Positions 35,009 to 43,870 of a stretch of 64,000 nt of DNA are shown here, one piece after another. Numbering within the stretch: position 1 is the first letter of the stretch; the number at the start of each line of letters is the position of its first letter. This DNA is from Clostridia bacterium (GTDB taxonomy: Bacteria > Bacillota > Clostridia > TANB77 > CAG-465), in NCBI GenBank assembly GCA_017626395.1, contig JAGAIU010000042.1, positions 98,177 through 162,176 of the forward strand. The letters run 5' to 3'. The notes beneath the pieces were generated by a model. That model made no database searches. It had not been told where the DNA came from and saw nothing but the letters and a program-made list of their open reading frames with translations. A program made the translations under genes and the position numbers.

Positions 35009-35136
35009 ATACATGAGAGTGTGCATAAGCAAATATATGTGAGCTGCACAACCTTAATATATAAGGTACACTTAAAGATATTTTCACAAAAGGAGTCTCA
35101 TTTTAGAGAGCTTTTTGTGAGAATATCTTTTTTTTA
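35009..35136 (+). ncRNA. Structured leader with terminator upstream of the ABC exporter
   Basis: The predicted transcript starts near 35009. It can form a hairpin closed by TGTGC/GCACA (35020-35024 with 35046-35050), a small stem 35051-35056 with 35062-35067, and an 18-bp terminator stem (35074-35091 with 35113-35130) followed by eight or more U. The exporter start is 55 nt further on. This is the layout of a riboswitch or attenuator. I do not recognise the class. Confidence 0.5.
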
Positions 35137-35190
35137 TCTAAATTAATATGAGGATAGATATTCTCTAGAAATTGGAAGGAGGGATACGAG

Positions 35191-36141
35191 ATGCAGATAT
35201 GTGTCGAAAATCTAAATAAGGAGTTTACTTTAAAAAGTGGCAAGATGTTTGGACAAAAAACAAAAACTATTGTAAAGGCGGTTGAAGATGTTTCTTTTAA
35301 AGTTAAAAAGGGGGAAATAATAGCTTTTATTGGACCTAATGGTGCTGGAAAGAGCACAACAATTAAAATGCTAACTGGGATTATTCGTCCTACAAGAGGG
35401 CAAATAAGAGTAGCAGGACTTGATCCAACTAAAGATAGAAAACAACTAGCATACAAAATTGGTTGTATGTTTGGACAAAAATCTCAATTGTATATGCATC
35501 TTACGGTAAGAGATAGCTATAAGCTACTTTGTAGTATCTATGATTTAAATGCAAAACAGGCAGAGGAAAAGATTGAAGAAATTGCAACTCTATTTGATAT
35601 ACACGAACTTTTAGATAAGGTAGTTAGAAAATTATCTTTAGGACAGAGAATGATTTGTGAGATAGCAGGAAGTGTATTAAATAATCCAGAAATTATCTTC
35701 TTAGATGAACCTACTATAGGGTTAGATATTTTTGCGAAAGCTAAAATACGTGACATCATAAGAAAGATGAATGAGGAAAAAGGTACAACTATATTTTTAA
35801 CAAGTCATGATGTTGGAGATGTTGAGGCTTTGTGTAATAGAATCATTATTATAAATAATGGTACTATAGTAACAGATTCAACTATTGAGGAATTAAAGTC
35901 TAAATATTTATCTAAAAAGATTATTAAGATATCATATGATAGAGCAATTAATAATAAAAAACTAGAGTATAACGTTCAAAAAATTAATCATAATCAAGTA
36001 GAACTTATAGTAGATACAACTAAAACAAATCTAGGTGATTTATTATCATACTTTACTTCTGTAGGCAATATTGTAGATATTCAGATTGAATCAACACCAC
36101 TTGAAGATGTTATAAAAAACATATACAAAGAAAGGAGATAA
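35191..36141 (+). CDS. ABC-2 type exporter, ATP-binding protein, 316 aa
   Basis: The ATPase of an export system. Walker A is GPNGAGKST (about residues 49-57), the signature is LSLGQRM, and Walker B is IIFLDEPTIGLD followed by the switch His in TSHD. The C-terminal 80 residues after the core (from about 235) are typical of drug, bacteriocin or lipid exporters. The ATG has a GGAAGGAGGG site. The two permease genes follow directly, 36144 after 2 nt and 36901 with overlap, so the three form one operon. Confidence 0.93.
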   Translation: MQICVENLNKEFTLKSGKMFGQKTKTIVKAVEDVSFKVKKGEIIAFIGPNGAGKSTTIKMLTGIIRPTRGQIRVAGLDPTKDRKQLAYKIGCMFGQKSQLYMHLTVRDSYKLLCSIYDLNAKQAEEKIEEIATLFDIHELLDKVVRKLSLGQRMICEIAGSVLNNPEIIFLDEPTIGLDIFAKAKIRDIIRKMNEEKGTTIFLTSHDVGDVEALCNRIIIINNGTIVTDSTIEELKSKYLSKKIIKISYDRAINNKKLEYNVQKINHNQVELIVDTTKTNLGDLLSYFTSVGNIVDIQIESTPLEDVIKNIYKERR

Positions 36142-36143
36142 AT

Positions 36144-36917
36144 ATGAGAAAGTATTTTGAAGTATTCAGATTTAATTTAAAATCAGAAATGAACTTTAAA
36201 ATAGATTATTTCTTTTCTCTTTTGTCATTTGCTGTACACATATTTGTTTTTAATGCTTTATGGGATTTTATATTGCAAGATAAGGCAATACTTGGATATA
36301 CCAAAGCTGAACTTATATGGTACATTATAGTTGGTGAGTTTGTTGCTTATTCAGTAGGAAAGAAGAACTATTTGAAAGTTTCAGAAATGATTAAAAGTGG
36401 AGATATAGCTAATTTGCTTACTAAGCCAATAAGTATTATGAAATATATAATTGCACAAGAGGGAACATGTATCATAAATATTGTTGTGAACTTTATTTTT
36501 GGTATCGTTATGGGAGTGGTAATGGCAGGAAGTATTAGCATACAACCATTACAAATATTATTGTTCATAGTATCTTTAGGGTTAGGACTTTTAATAGATA
36601 TATTTCTACAAGTATTTATAGGATTATTAGCTTTTTTAACGGAAGAAAATCAATCGTTTTATTTAGTTATATCAAAAGCTATTTTACTATTAATATTTAC
36701 ACCATTAGAATTTTTTCCACAGACTGTACAAAATATACTTAAGTTTTTGCCAACAACATATATTGTATATCCACCAGGAAAGATTTTAGTGGACTTTAAT
36801 TTACAAAATTCATTATTACTTATATTAGCACAAATAATTTCTTTAATAGGCGTTTTTGCTTGTGCATATGCACTAAATAGGAAAGGAGTGAGAAATATAA
36901 ATGTTAACGGAGGTTAA
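36144..36917 (+). CDS. ABC-2 type exporter permease 1, 257 aa
   Basis: A six-helix membrane protein of the ABC-2 (former DUF990) kind: after a short N-terminus with FNLKSEMNFKIDYFFSLLSF, helices follow at about 22-42, 58-72, 105-128, 137-160, 170-190 and 225-246. TKPISIMKYIIAQE resembles the family's cytoplasmic loop. The substrate cannot be told from sequence. The ATG follows AAAGGAGATAAAT; the stop overlaps the second permease start by 17 nt. Confidence 0.85.
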   Translation: MRKYFEVFRFNLKSEMNFKIDYFFSLLSFAVHIFVFNALWDFILQDKAILGYTKAELIWYIIVGEFVAYSVGKKNYLKVSEMIKSGDIANLLTKPISIMKYIIAQEGTCIINIVVNFIFGIVMGVVMAGSISIQPLQILLFIVSLGLGLLIDIFLQVFIGLLAFLTEENQSFYLVISKAILLLIFTPLEFFPQTVQNILKFLPTTYIVYPPGKILVDFNLQNSLLLILAQIISLIGVFACAYALNRKGVRNINVNGG

Positions 36918-37701
36918 AAATAATATTAGATATTTCTTTAATGCTATAAAGATAAGTATAAAATCTGCTATGGCATATAAAGTAAGCTTTTTAGTACAAA
37001 CTATTTTTATGGCTATTAACAATATATTTTTCTTAGTCTTTTGGGGAGTAGTATTTAAAAATACCGGTAGTGATAGTGGTATAACATTTAATAACGTGCT
37101 GTATCTATGGTCTTTTTCTACAATAGCATATGGCTTTGCATATTTCTTTTTTGGAGGAATACAGAAGATAAATGACTATATCATTACTGGTGCAATGGAC
37201 AGTTATATGTTGCAACCAAAAAACTTATTATTAAATGTTGCTACATCTAAGTGTAATTTTTCTGCTTTTGGAGATTTGCTATACGGTGTTGTAGTAGCTG
37301 CTATTGCTACTGGTGGAGATATAGGAAAACTACTAGGTGTTATTTTACTTGGAATGTTTGGTAGTATATTCTTTATTTCTACAGAAATTATGGCAAGATC
37401 TATAAGTGTATGGATTGGTGATACTAAAACAATTGCTAACAGATATGTAGAAATGTTGCTTATTACGTTTTCAACATATCCAGAAAATATCTTTAAAACA
37501 GGTATTAAAGTAATGCTATATACAGTAGTACCAGTTGCATACTTAGCATATATACCAGCAAATCTAATGGAAAGTTTTAATATATATTCATTATTATTAA
37601 TAATTGCTGTTGGACTTGTATATGGAACTGCTGCTATATTAGTATTTAATAAAGCTATGAAAAATTATGAATCAGGTAATAGTTTGGCTATGAAAAATTA
37701 A
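36901..37701 (+). CDS. ABC-2 type exporter permease 2, 266 aa
   Basis: The second ABC-2 permease, with the same layout as the first: an N-terminal SIKSAMAYKVSFLVQTIFMA segment, the loop GGIQKINDYIITGAMDSYML and QPKNLLLNVATSK, then four further helices. In this family the two permeases form a heterodimer with an ATPase dimer. The start lies inside the preceding gene, with GAAAGGAG upstream, so translation is coupled. Confidence 0.85.
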   Translation: MLTEVKNNIRYFFNAIKISIKSAMAYKVSFLVQTIFMAINNIFFLVFWGVVFKNTGSDSGITFNNVLYLWSFSTIAYGFAYFFFGGIQKINDYIITGAMDSYMLQPKNLLLNVATSKCNFSAFGDLLYGVVVAAIATGGDIGKLLGVILLGMFGSIFFISTEIMARSISVWIGDTKTIANRYVEMLLITFSTYPENIFKTGIKVMLYTVVPVAYLAYIPANLMESFNIYSLLLIIAVGLVYGTAAILVFNKAMKNYESGNSLAMKN

Positions 37702-37730
37702 AAAAGTGTGATTTTTTTCACACTTTTTTC
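37702..37730 (+). terminator. Terminator of the ABC exporter operon
   Basis: A 10-bp stem (37702-37711 with 37718-37727), with a T-rich loop and tail. Confidence 0.85.
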
Positions 37731-37826
37731 TTTTTGTAACGAAAATATTATTTTTTTACAAAATATTTACCAAATAAATACAAAAAAACTAATGTTACAT
37801 AAAAATTACTAAAATGTTGCAAAATC

Positions 37827-37856
37827 TTGACAAAAACCCTCTAACCGTGGTATAAT
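37827..37856 (+). promoter_or_regulatory. Distal promoter of the thioester adhesin
   Basis: TTGACA (37827-37832), 18 bp, TATAAT (37851-37856). Its leader contains the nested inverted repeats. Confidence 0.6.
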
Positions 37857-37896
37857 AATTATGTGAACTAAAATCAAAATCGTGATTTTTAGAAAA

Positions 37897-37980
37897 ACAC
37901 TAATATTATGTAAAATAATAGCCGCTTTACAGTTAACAAAACGTTGACTGTTAGCCTTTGTTGTGGTATAATATTAGTGT
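37897..37980 (+). repeat. Nested inverted repeats over the proximal adhesin promoter
   Basis: Outer arms of 13 bp match perfectly (37897-37909 and 37968-37980). Inside lies a 9-bp pair (37929-37937 and 37943-37951, one mismatch). The proximal -35 falls in the inner right arm and the -10 overlaps the outer right arm. Confidence 0.6.
37944..37972 (+). promoter_or_regulatory. Proximal promoter of the thioester adhesin
   Basis: TTGACT (37944-37949), 17 bp, TATAAT (37967-37972) with TGG before it. It lies within inverted repeats. Confidence 0.65.
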
Positions 37981-38030
37981 AAACTAGATTTTAAAAGTTA
38001 TAGGTTTGTTTTTATAGGAGGGATGTATTT

Positions 38031-40973
38031 ATGGTAAAATATTTTAAAAATATGAAAAGACTTAAACTTAAAATTACTAGTATATTCTTATTAATAGCAT
38101 TACTTACTTTAGAGTTTAGTCCATTTGCTGTTAAAGCTACAGCAAACGAATTACAATTCTATTCTAAAAGTGCTGTATCAGTAGGATACGATAACTACAA
38201 TAAAAAGAACGTATTCTATGGTAATGCAACTTTAGGTGGAGTAACAGCATATTGTATAGACTATACTTGTAGTTTACCAAGTGGAACTATGACATTTAGA
38301 GATTACCTATCTGACCAAGGTATGGCAATATTAATGCATGGTTACCCAAACTGTACACCAGAATCAATAGGATGTGCAAATGATGAAGAAGCATATATGG
38401 CTACTCAAATGGCTTTATGGGAAGTTCTTAACAGAACTGGTGAATCTTTAAAAGCTGGTTTAATATTTAGAGTAGAAAATGTTACACCACTTGCTGGTAA
38501 AGAAGATTTCTACAACAGATCAGTAGCTGCAGCTAAAAAATTAGTTGCTATGGCTGAAACTCAACCATACACAGAAGTTCCTACTTTAGTAGTTAACACT
38601 GAAAGTGCTGCTTTAAATTACATAGGTAGTGATGCTTTAATGGGACCTTACATTGTAAGAGTTGACGGAACAGCTAAATCTACAGTTAAATCAATAACTG
38701 CAACTTTAGAAAATGCTCCAGCATCTGCAATAATAACAGACGTTAATGGTAATGCCAAAACTTCTATTGCAAATGGTGACTCTGTATATGTAAGAATGAG
38801 TGGAAATGAAGAAACTACATCATTCAAAGTAAAATTTGCAGCTGATGTTGATAGAAAAATTGGATGTATCTATACACAACCAGGAAACGTTCAAGACTAT
38901 GTAAGACTTGATACTATTCCTAACAATATGGATTTATCTGTAACAATCAACTGGACTAAAACTTCAACAAACGGAAGAATTGAACTTATAAAAGTTGACC
39001 AAGATGATCAACCAGTGGTTGGAGCTAAATTTAGACTATCTGAAGCTGATGGAACAGTAATAGGAGATTTCTCAACTGGTGTTGACGGTAGAATAACATA
39101 TTATAATGTACCAGCTGGTGATTATATATTAACAGAACTTGAAGCTCCAGAAGGATATGTAATAAAATCTCAATCTACTAACGTAACAGTTAAAGCTGGT
39201 GAAACATCAGACGTTAAAGTAGTAAATGAAAGAATTACAGGAAAATTAGTTATTACCAAAGTAGATGATGCAAACAAACCACTAGAAAACGTAACTTTTG
39301 GTATATATGATGAAGAAGGATACCTAGTAACATCTGTAACAACAGATGCTGAAGGTAAAGCTTCTGTAAATGTAGGTTATGGTACTTACTACTTCAAAGA
39401 AACAAGTGCTCCAGAAGGATACATAATGGATGACACTATGTACAAATTTACTGTTGATGCAGATAATAGAACATTCTATAAAACTATCACAAATGATAGA
39501 TATAAAGGTACAATAGTAATCGTAAAAACTGACGATGAGCAAACTCCACTTGAAGGAGTAAAATTCAACATCTTAGATGCTGAAGGAAATGTATTAATAA
39601 CAATAACTACAAATGAAAAAGGTTTAGCTGGTGCTCAAAACTTACCATATGGAACTTATTACTACCAAGAAATAGAAGCTCCAGAGAACGTTATAATGGA
39701 TACTAACAAATATGAATTCAAAATAGAAACTGACGGACAAGTTGTTAGAAAAGATATTGTTAATGAAAAAATAAAAGGTTCTTTAAAAATTCTTAAAGTT
39801 AACGATGATGACAGAGCAATAGCAAATGTTAAATTCGAAATCTTAAATGAGAATAAAGAAGTTGTACAAACATTAACAACAGGACAAGATGGTATAGCAG
39901 TATCTGAAGAATTACAACCAGGTAAATACTTCTATAAAGAAATAGAAGCTCCAGAAGGATATATAGTAGATAAAACTGAATATCCATTTGAAATTACAAA
40001 TACTGGTGAAATACATGCAGTTAAAGTAGTTAACCACCTTGCAAAAGGGCAACTACAAATAACTAAATATGATAATACTGGTAAAACATTAGCAAATGTT
40101 AAATTTGACATTTTAGATGAAAGCAAAAATGTTGTAGATACAATTACAACAGATGAAAATGGTGTAGCAGTATCTAAAGAATTACCACTAGGAACTTACT
40201 ACTATAAAGAAACTCAAGCTCCAGAAAATGTTGTAATGGATACAGAAGAACACACATTTGTACTTACAGATAATGGACAAATTATTAAGAAAACAGTTGT
40301 TAATGAATTAAAACAAGGTAAATTAAAAATAATTAAAGTTGATGAAAACAACGAACCTCTAGCAGGAGTTAAATTCGAAATTTTAGACTTAGATGAAAAA
40401 CATGTATGTTACATGACTACTAACGAAGAAGGTATAGCTGAATCTGAAGAACTAGAAAAAGGAACTTACTACTGGAAAGAAATTGAAGCTCCAGAAGGAA
40501 TTATAGTAGATAGTTCATTACATGAATTCACAATCGTAGAAGATGGACAAAATGTAATTGAAAATGTAGTTAACTACTATAACAGAGGACAATTAAAAAT
40601 AACTAAATTAGTAGAAGGAACTGACGAACCTCTAGCAAACGTTAAATTCGCAGTACTAGATTCTGAAAGAAATGTAATCGAAGAAATCGTAACAGATGAA
40701 AACGGTATAGCAGTATCTAGCAAATTACCATACGGAACTTACTACTTCAAAGAAATAGAAGCTCCAGATGGATATATAATGGATACTACAGAATATGAAT
40801 TCAGTATCATAGACAACGATGATTTAATAGAAGCAGTAGTATACAATACTAAAGCTGAATTACCAGTAACTGGTGGATTCGTAAGTGAAAACTTCATAAT
40901 AGTACTAGCAGTATCATTAATAAGTATCTTTGGATATGGAATAATAACTCTAGTAAAAAAAGAAGAAAACTAA
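38031..40973 (+). CDS. Thioester-domain, Cna-B repeat, LPxTG surface adhesin, 980 aa
   Basis: A wall-anchored adhesin. Order: signal peptide (1-37); a thioester (TQxA) domain in which Cys75 (TAYCIDY) and Gln126 (ATQMALW) would form the internal thioester that bonds covalently to host targets; then seven Cna-B repeats of about 89 residues from residue 315 to about 940. Most repeats show the Lys near the start (KVD/KTD) and the Glu in KEIEAPE used for intramolecular isopeptide bonds. LPVTG follows at 944-948, with a hydrophobic segment and the tail KKEEN. It is probably attached by a sortase such as the one at 53809. The ATG follows AGGAGGG. Two promoters and inverted repeats precede it, so expression may switch. 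Confidence 0.92.
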   Translation: MVKYFKNMKRLKLKITSIFLLIALLTLEFSPFAVKATANELQFYSKSAVSVGYDNYNKKNVFYGNATLGGVTAYCIDYTCSLPSGTMTFRDYLSDQGMAILMHGYPNCTPESIGCANDEEAYMATQMALWEVLNRTGESLKAGLIFRVENVTPLAGKEDFYNRSVAAAKKLVAMAETQPYTEVPTLVVNTESAALNYIGSDALMGPYIVRVDGTAKSTVKSITATLENAPASAIITDVNGNAKTSIANGDSVYVRMSGNEETTSFKVKFAADVDRKIGCIYTQPGNVQDYVRLDTIPNNMDLSVTINWTKTSTNGRIELIKVDQDDQPVVGAKFRLSEADGTVIGDFSTGVDGRITYYNVPAGDYILTELEAPEGYVIKSQSTNVTVKAGETSDVKVVNERITGKLVITKVDDANKPLENVTFGIYDEEGYLVTSVTTDAEGKASVNVGYGTYYFKETSAPEGYIMDDTMYKFTVDADNRTFYKTITNDRYKGTIVIVKTDDEQTPLEGVKFNILDAEGNVLITITTNEKGLAGAQNLPYGTYYYQEIEAPENVIMDTNKYEFKIETDGQVVRKDIVNEKIKGSLKILKVNDDDRAIANVKFEILNENKEVVQTLTTGQDGIAVSEELQPGKYFYKEIEAPEGYIVDKTEYPFEITNTGEIHAVKVVNHLAKGQLQITKYDNTGKTLANVKFDILDESKNVVDTITTDENGVAVSKELPLGTYYYKETQAPENVVMDTEEHTFVLTDNGQIIKKTVVNELKQGKLKIIKVDENNEPLAGVKFEILDLDEKHVCYMTTNEEGIAESEELEKGTYYWKEIEAPEGIIVDSSLHEFTIVEDGQNVIENVVNYYNRGQLKITKLVEGTDEPLANVKFAVLDSERNVIEEIVTDENGIAVSSKLPYGTYYFKEIEAPDGYIMDTTEYEFSIIDNDDLIEAVVYNTKAELPVTGGFVSENFIIVLAVSLISIFGYGIITLVKKEEN

Positions 40974-40990
40974 TTAATTAGCATAATAAG

Positions 40991-41016
40991 AAGATAGCCG
41001 AAAGGCTATCTTTTTA
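40991..41016 (+). terminator. Terminator of the adhesin gene
   Basis: A 9-bp stem (40991-40999 with 41004-41012), GAAA loop, followed by T residues. Confidence 0.85.
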
Positions 41017-41033
41017 TACCTAAAAAATATAAA

Positions 41034-41062
41034 TTGACAAAAATATACAATAGTGTTATAAT
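41034..41062 (+). promoter_or_regulatory. Sigma-A promoter of the candidate small RNA
   Basis: TTGACA (41034-41039), 17 bp, TATAAT (41057-41062). Confidence 0.7.
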
Positions 41063-41068
41063 TCAAGT

Positions 41069-41163
41069 GGGAAGTGATTCCTTTTCTCTAAAATTAGTAA
41101 ACTTAATTTGAAGCTTATTAATCGGGCGTCTACATTACAGCAATGTAATGTAGACATTTTTTT
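41069..41163 (+). ncRNA. Candidate small RNA of about 95 nt with own promoter and terminator
   Basis: Three hairpins follow the promoter in series: GGAA/TTCC with a GTGA tetraloop (41070-41081); 41093-41104 with 41111-41122 (11 of 12 paired); and a perfect 11-bp terminator stem 41128-41138 with 41145-41155 followed by seven T. There is no ORF with a ribosome site inside. The next gene has its own promoter downstream, so this is more likely an independent RNA than a leader. No known class was recognised. Confidence 0.6.
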
Positions 41164-41191
41164 ATTATCATCAGTATATTATGTAAAATAT

Positions 41192-41220
41192 TTGATTTTA
41201 AAGCCTTCGTGTGATATAAT
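41192..41220 (+). promoter_or_regulatory. Sigma-A promoter of the 41258 gene
   Basis: TTGATT (41192-41197), 17 bp, TATAAT (41215-41220). Confidence 0.65.
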
Positions 41221-41257
41221 ATTTCTGTAAAAAATATTTTAAAAAGGAGGAATGAAT

Positions 41258-42682
41258 ATGAAATCCAATAAGATTAAAGAAACTATTGGAAGTTTTAAGG
41301 AGCGTGTAAAGCGATTTGTTTTTACCGAAGAAGCTATTAAAAGCATGGAAGCGGAAAAGCAATTGCCTGAAGCGGAAAGAAATCAATTAAAAAAGCAAAG
41401 AAAGAAAGATTTGATCACATCAACTATTAGTACAGTATGTATGCTTGTTATTGTTTTTGGAATTAGTGTGATAGTAGATAAATACGACATTAAAGAAGAG
41501 CAAAATAATAATGCTGTACAGCAAACTGTCGAATTACCAGAAGGTGAAAGAGGGAAAATTACAACAGGTGAACTAAATAAGTATATGGTAGATAAATTAA
41601 ATGGAATATACGTAAAAATAGCTTATGCAGAAATTGATGGAAAAGTAGCTTATGCTGTAACTTATAATAATGATAACATGCCAGAAGGAGAAGTTGTTTA
41701 TACACATTTTTTAACAGGTCATAAAGTAACAACTATTCTATTAAATGGATATCCATATGTAAGTTATGAAGAAATGGGATTGCAAAATGATGAAGAAGCA
41801 TATATGGCAACACAACTTGCAGTATACGAAATGATTTCTATAAACCAAATAAAAGATATATCTAATGGTACATTCTCTTTAGACAAAATAAGAGCCAGTG
41901 AAGAACAATATGAGGAAATGGTAGAACGTGTAGTAAATAAAGCTCAAGAACTTGTAGAATATGCTGCTGAAAATACTTATGAAAATTTAAGTTATTCAAG
42001 ATTTGATGTTGATAGTGTGGAAGTTGTGGATAATGGAAATGAAACTTTAATTGGTCCGTTCTATACTCACACTGATCCCGATGAATATGTAAAAATGTAC
42101 ATGGGAGAAGCATATGAAGATATAACTGAATTTAAAGCTACAAGCTTTTATGAAGAAAGTAATATATATACTTGTGATAAAGATGGAAATGCTATATCTC
42201 AAGTCGCAACAGGTGAACCGTTCTATGTTAAAGTAATAGGAAACGAAAAATATTTTTCTCAACTTAATGTCAGTGTTACTACACCAAAACTTTATACAAG
42301 AATATATGCCGGTGGGAAAAATGAGAAAAAATATGCAGTCCTAGCAAATAATAGTCTTGTTTCTAAAACTGTTACTTCGTTGTCAGACAATGTTGATACA
42401 AGAGATGTTAAAATCTCATTTGTAAATAGTGAAGGAGAGACTATAGACAAACTTAAATATAAGCTTTATGATGAAACTGGTAAGATATTACAAGATAATG
42501 ATGGATATTCAGGATGGAATGAGTATAGATTGCCACTTGGTAAGTATTATGTAGAAATATACGATGTACCAGATGAGTATTTCTTAAACTCAAACAGATA
42601 TGAGATTGATCTTAGTGAAGAAGGAGATATGGTTAAAATAGATATTGAAATCGATTCATTAGAAGACTTTCTTATCAATTAA
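41258..42682 (+). CDS. Membrane-anchored thioester-domain paralogue lacking the cysteine, 474 aa
   Basis: A cytoplasmic basic N-terminus of about 47 residues and a membrane helix (about 49-69) precede an extracytoplasmic part. Residues about 100-220 resemble the thioester domain of the 38031 adhesin: LLNGYPYVSYEEMGLQNDEE and MATQLAVYEM match HGYPN and MATQMALWEV there. The place of the thioester Cys (AYCIDY) reads AYAVTY, so no thioester can form although the Gln remains. The C-terminus has one Cna-B-like unit (VNSEGETIDKLKYKLYDETG). There is no LPxTG. The start is ATG 41258, 7 nt after AGGAGG; ATG 41252 is too close. It may assist or mimic the neighbouring adhesin. Confidence 0.75.
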   Translation: MKSNKIKETIGSFKERVKRFVFTEEAIKSMEAEKQLPEAERNQLKKQRKKDLITSTISTVCMLVIVFGISVIVDKYDIKEEQNNNAVQQTVELPEGERGKITTGELNKYMVDKLNGIYVKIAYAEIDGKVAYAVTYNNDNMPEGEVVYTHFLTGHKVTTILLNGYPYVSYEEMGLQNDEEAYMATQLAVYEMISINQIKDISNGTFSLDKIRASEEQYEEMVERVVNKAQELVEYAAENTYENLSYSRFDVDSVEVVDNGNETLIGPFYTHTDPDEYVKMYMGEAYEDITEFKATSFYEESNIYTCDKDGNAISQVATGEPFYVKVIGNEKYFSQLNVSVTTPKLYTRIYAGGKNEKKYAVLANNSLVSKTVTSLSDNVDTRDVKISFVNSEGETIDKLKYKLYDETGKILQDNDGYSGWNEYRLPLGKYYVEIYDVPDEYFLNSNRYEIDLSEEGDMVKIDIEIDSLEDFLIN

Positions 42683-42692
42683 ACATAATGTC

Positions 42693-42725
42693 AAGTACTA
42701 ATATTAAAAAATATTAGTACTTTTA
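42693..42725 (+). terminator. Terminator of the 41258 gene
   Basis: A 13-bp perfect stem (42693-42705 with 42710-42722) followed by TTTATTTT. Confidence 0.8.
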
Positions 42726-43870
42726 TTTTGTCTAAAAAGCTTGAAATTTCAACAAAGTCTGAAAAAACGAACTTTTAAATTGTAATATATATTACATAAA
42801 TTATACAATTTTGTAACAAAGCATTTAATTAGATTTTATTATAAATTTTAGGCTACATAAAAGAAAAAGTGGGGTATTGAATAGCAAAAAATATTGTGTT
42901 AGAATTCAATCAACAAGATAAATAACAAACTAGTCGATGAATATGAGATTAAGTAAATAAGGAAGTATAATTATTTACAAATGAAAATTACATAGATAAT
43001 AAAATATTTTAATTTGGTAATTACAATATAGAATTGGTTATACAAAATTATATAGTTCCCCCAACACTATAGAGTAATATGTAGTAACTCCACATCAGTA
43101 TGAAATGGAATGGAAGGTGTGGGAAAAAATTTGAGGTGTAATATTAAATGAGGATAATAATAAAAATATGTGATGCTACAAAATGTATATTATTAGTACG
43201 AATAGATTAAAATTAAAAAGGAAAAAAGTGAACGGAAAAAATTTTTAAAAAATAAATTAAAAGTATTTGTAATATATATTTTAGATATTATAACTATTAA
43301 TATTTCGTAAAAGAAGAGAGGTTGATATAGTTGTAGAGATTGAAAAATTATAAGTTTAAAAAAGAGATAAGTATTATAAAAAAGAGATAGAAGTGAATTC
43401 TATAAAAGGAGAGCTCTTAAAGTTAAATATTATAGTTTTGATTGATACTACAAAAAGGTATTATTTGATTTATTCAAATATTTTAGGAAGATTATATTGT
43501 ATTAAGAGAGCCAATTACCTTAATTGGACAAAGTAAGTTTAGGTATAAATACGAAATATAATCTTATGAAAATATTGTATAGTAAAAATATATGATCATA
43601 TAAATTATACTATTATAAAGAAATTAAACTTAATTTCTTAAGTAGTATGCTTGTATAAAGTATGGGACTTATTACTATTATGACATGACGGATGTTATAT
43701 ATAAGAAGTTCATACTAAATTATACTGAAAAACTTTTTAATATATTTAGTATAGATTTTTTAACTAAATATAATTAAGACAATATAGTATATAGTAATAA
43801 TAATCACTTACTTGAAGAACATATATATAAGTATATGATATTATTAGCCATGAAGCGAGGTATATGACAA
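42726..43870. other. About 1.1 kb of AT-rich DNA without a recognisable gene
   Basis: Stop codons are dense in all frames, and I see no remnant of the Cna-B or thioester coding pattern of the flanking genes. Some secondary structure is possible: TTCCC near 43056 with GGGAA near 43130, enclosing an ACAC/GTGT pair; and a 9-bp inverted repeat ATACTAAAT/ATTTAGTAT near 43710-43755. No clear promoter-terminator pair was found. It may be a decayed gene, a long non-coding RNA, or plain spacer. Confidence 0.5.

Noticed and set aside
35103..35456. 117-codon minus-strand frame across the exporter leader and ATPase start
   Set aside because: Antisense to the terminator and the conserved P-loop region; no ribosome site and no family pattern.
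38970..40850. Regular about 270-bp DNA repetition resembling an array
   Set aside because: These are the seven Cna-B coding repeats, not CRISPR: units are long, diverged and in frame.
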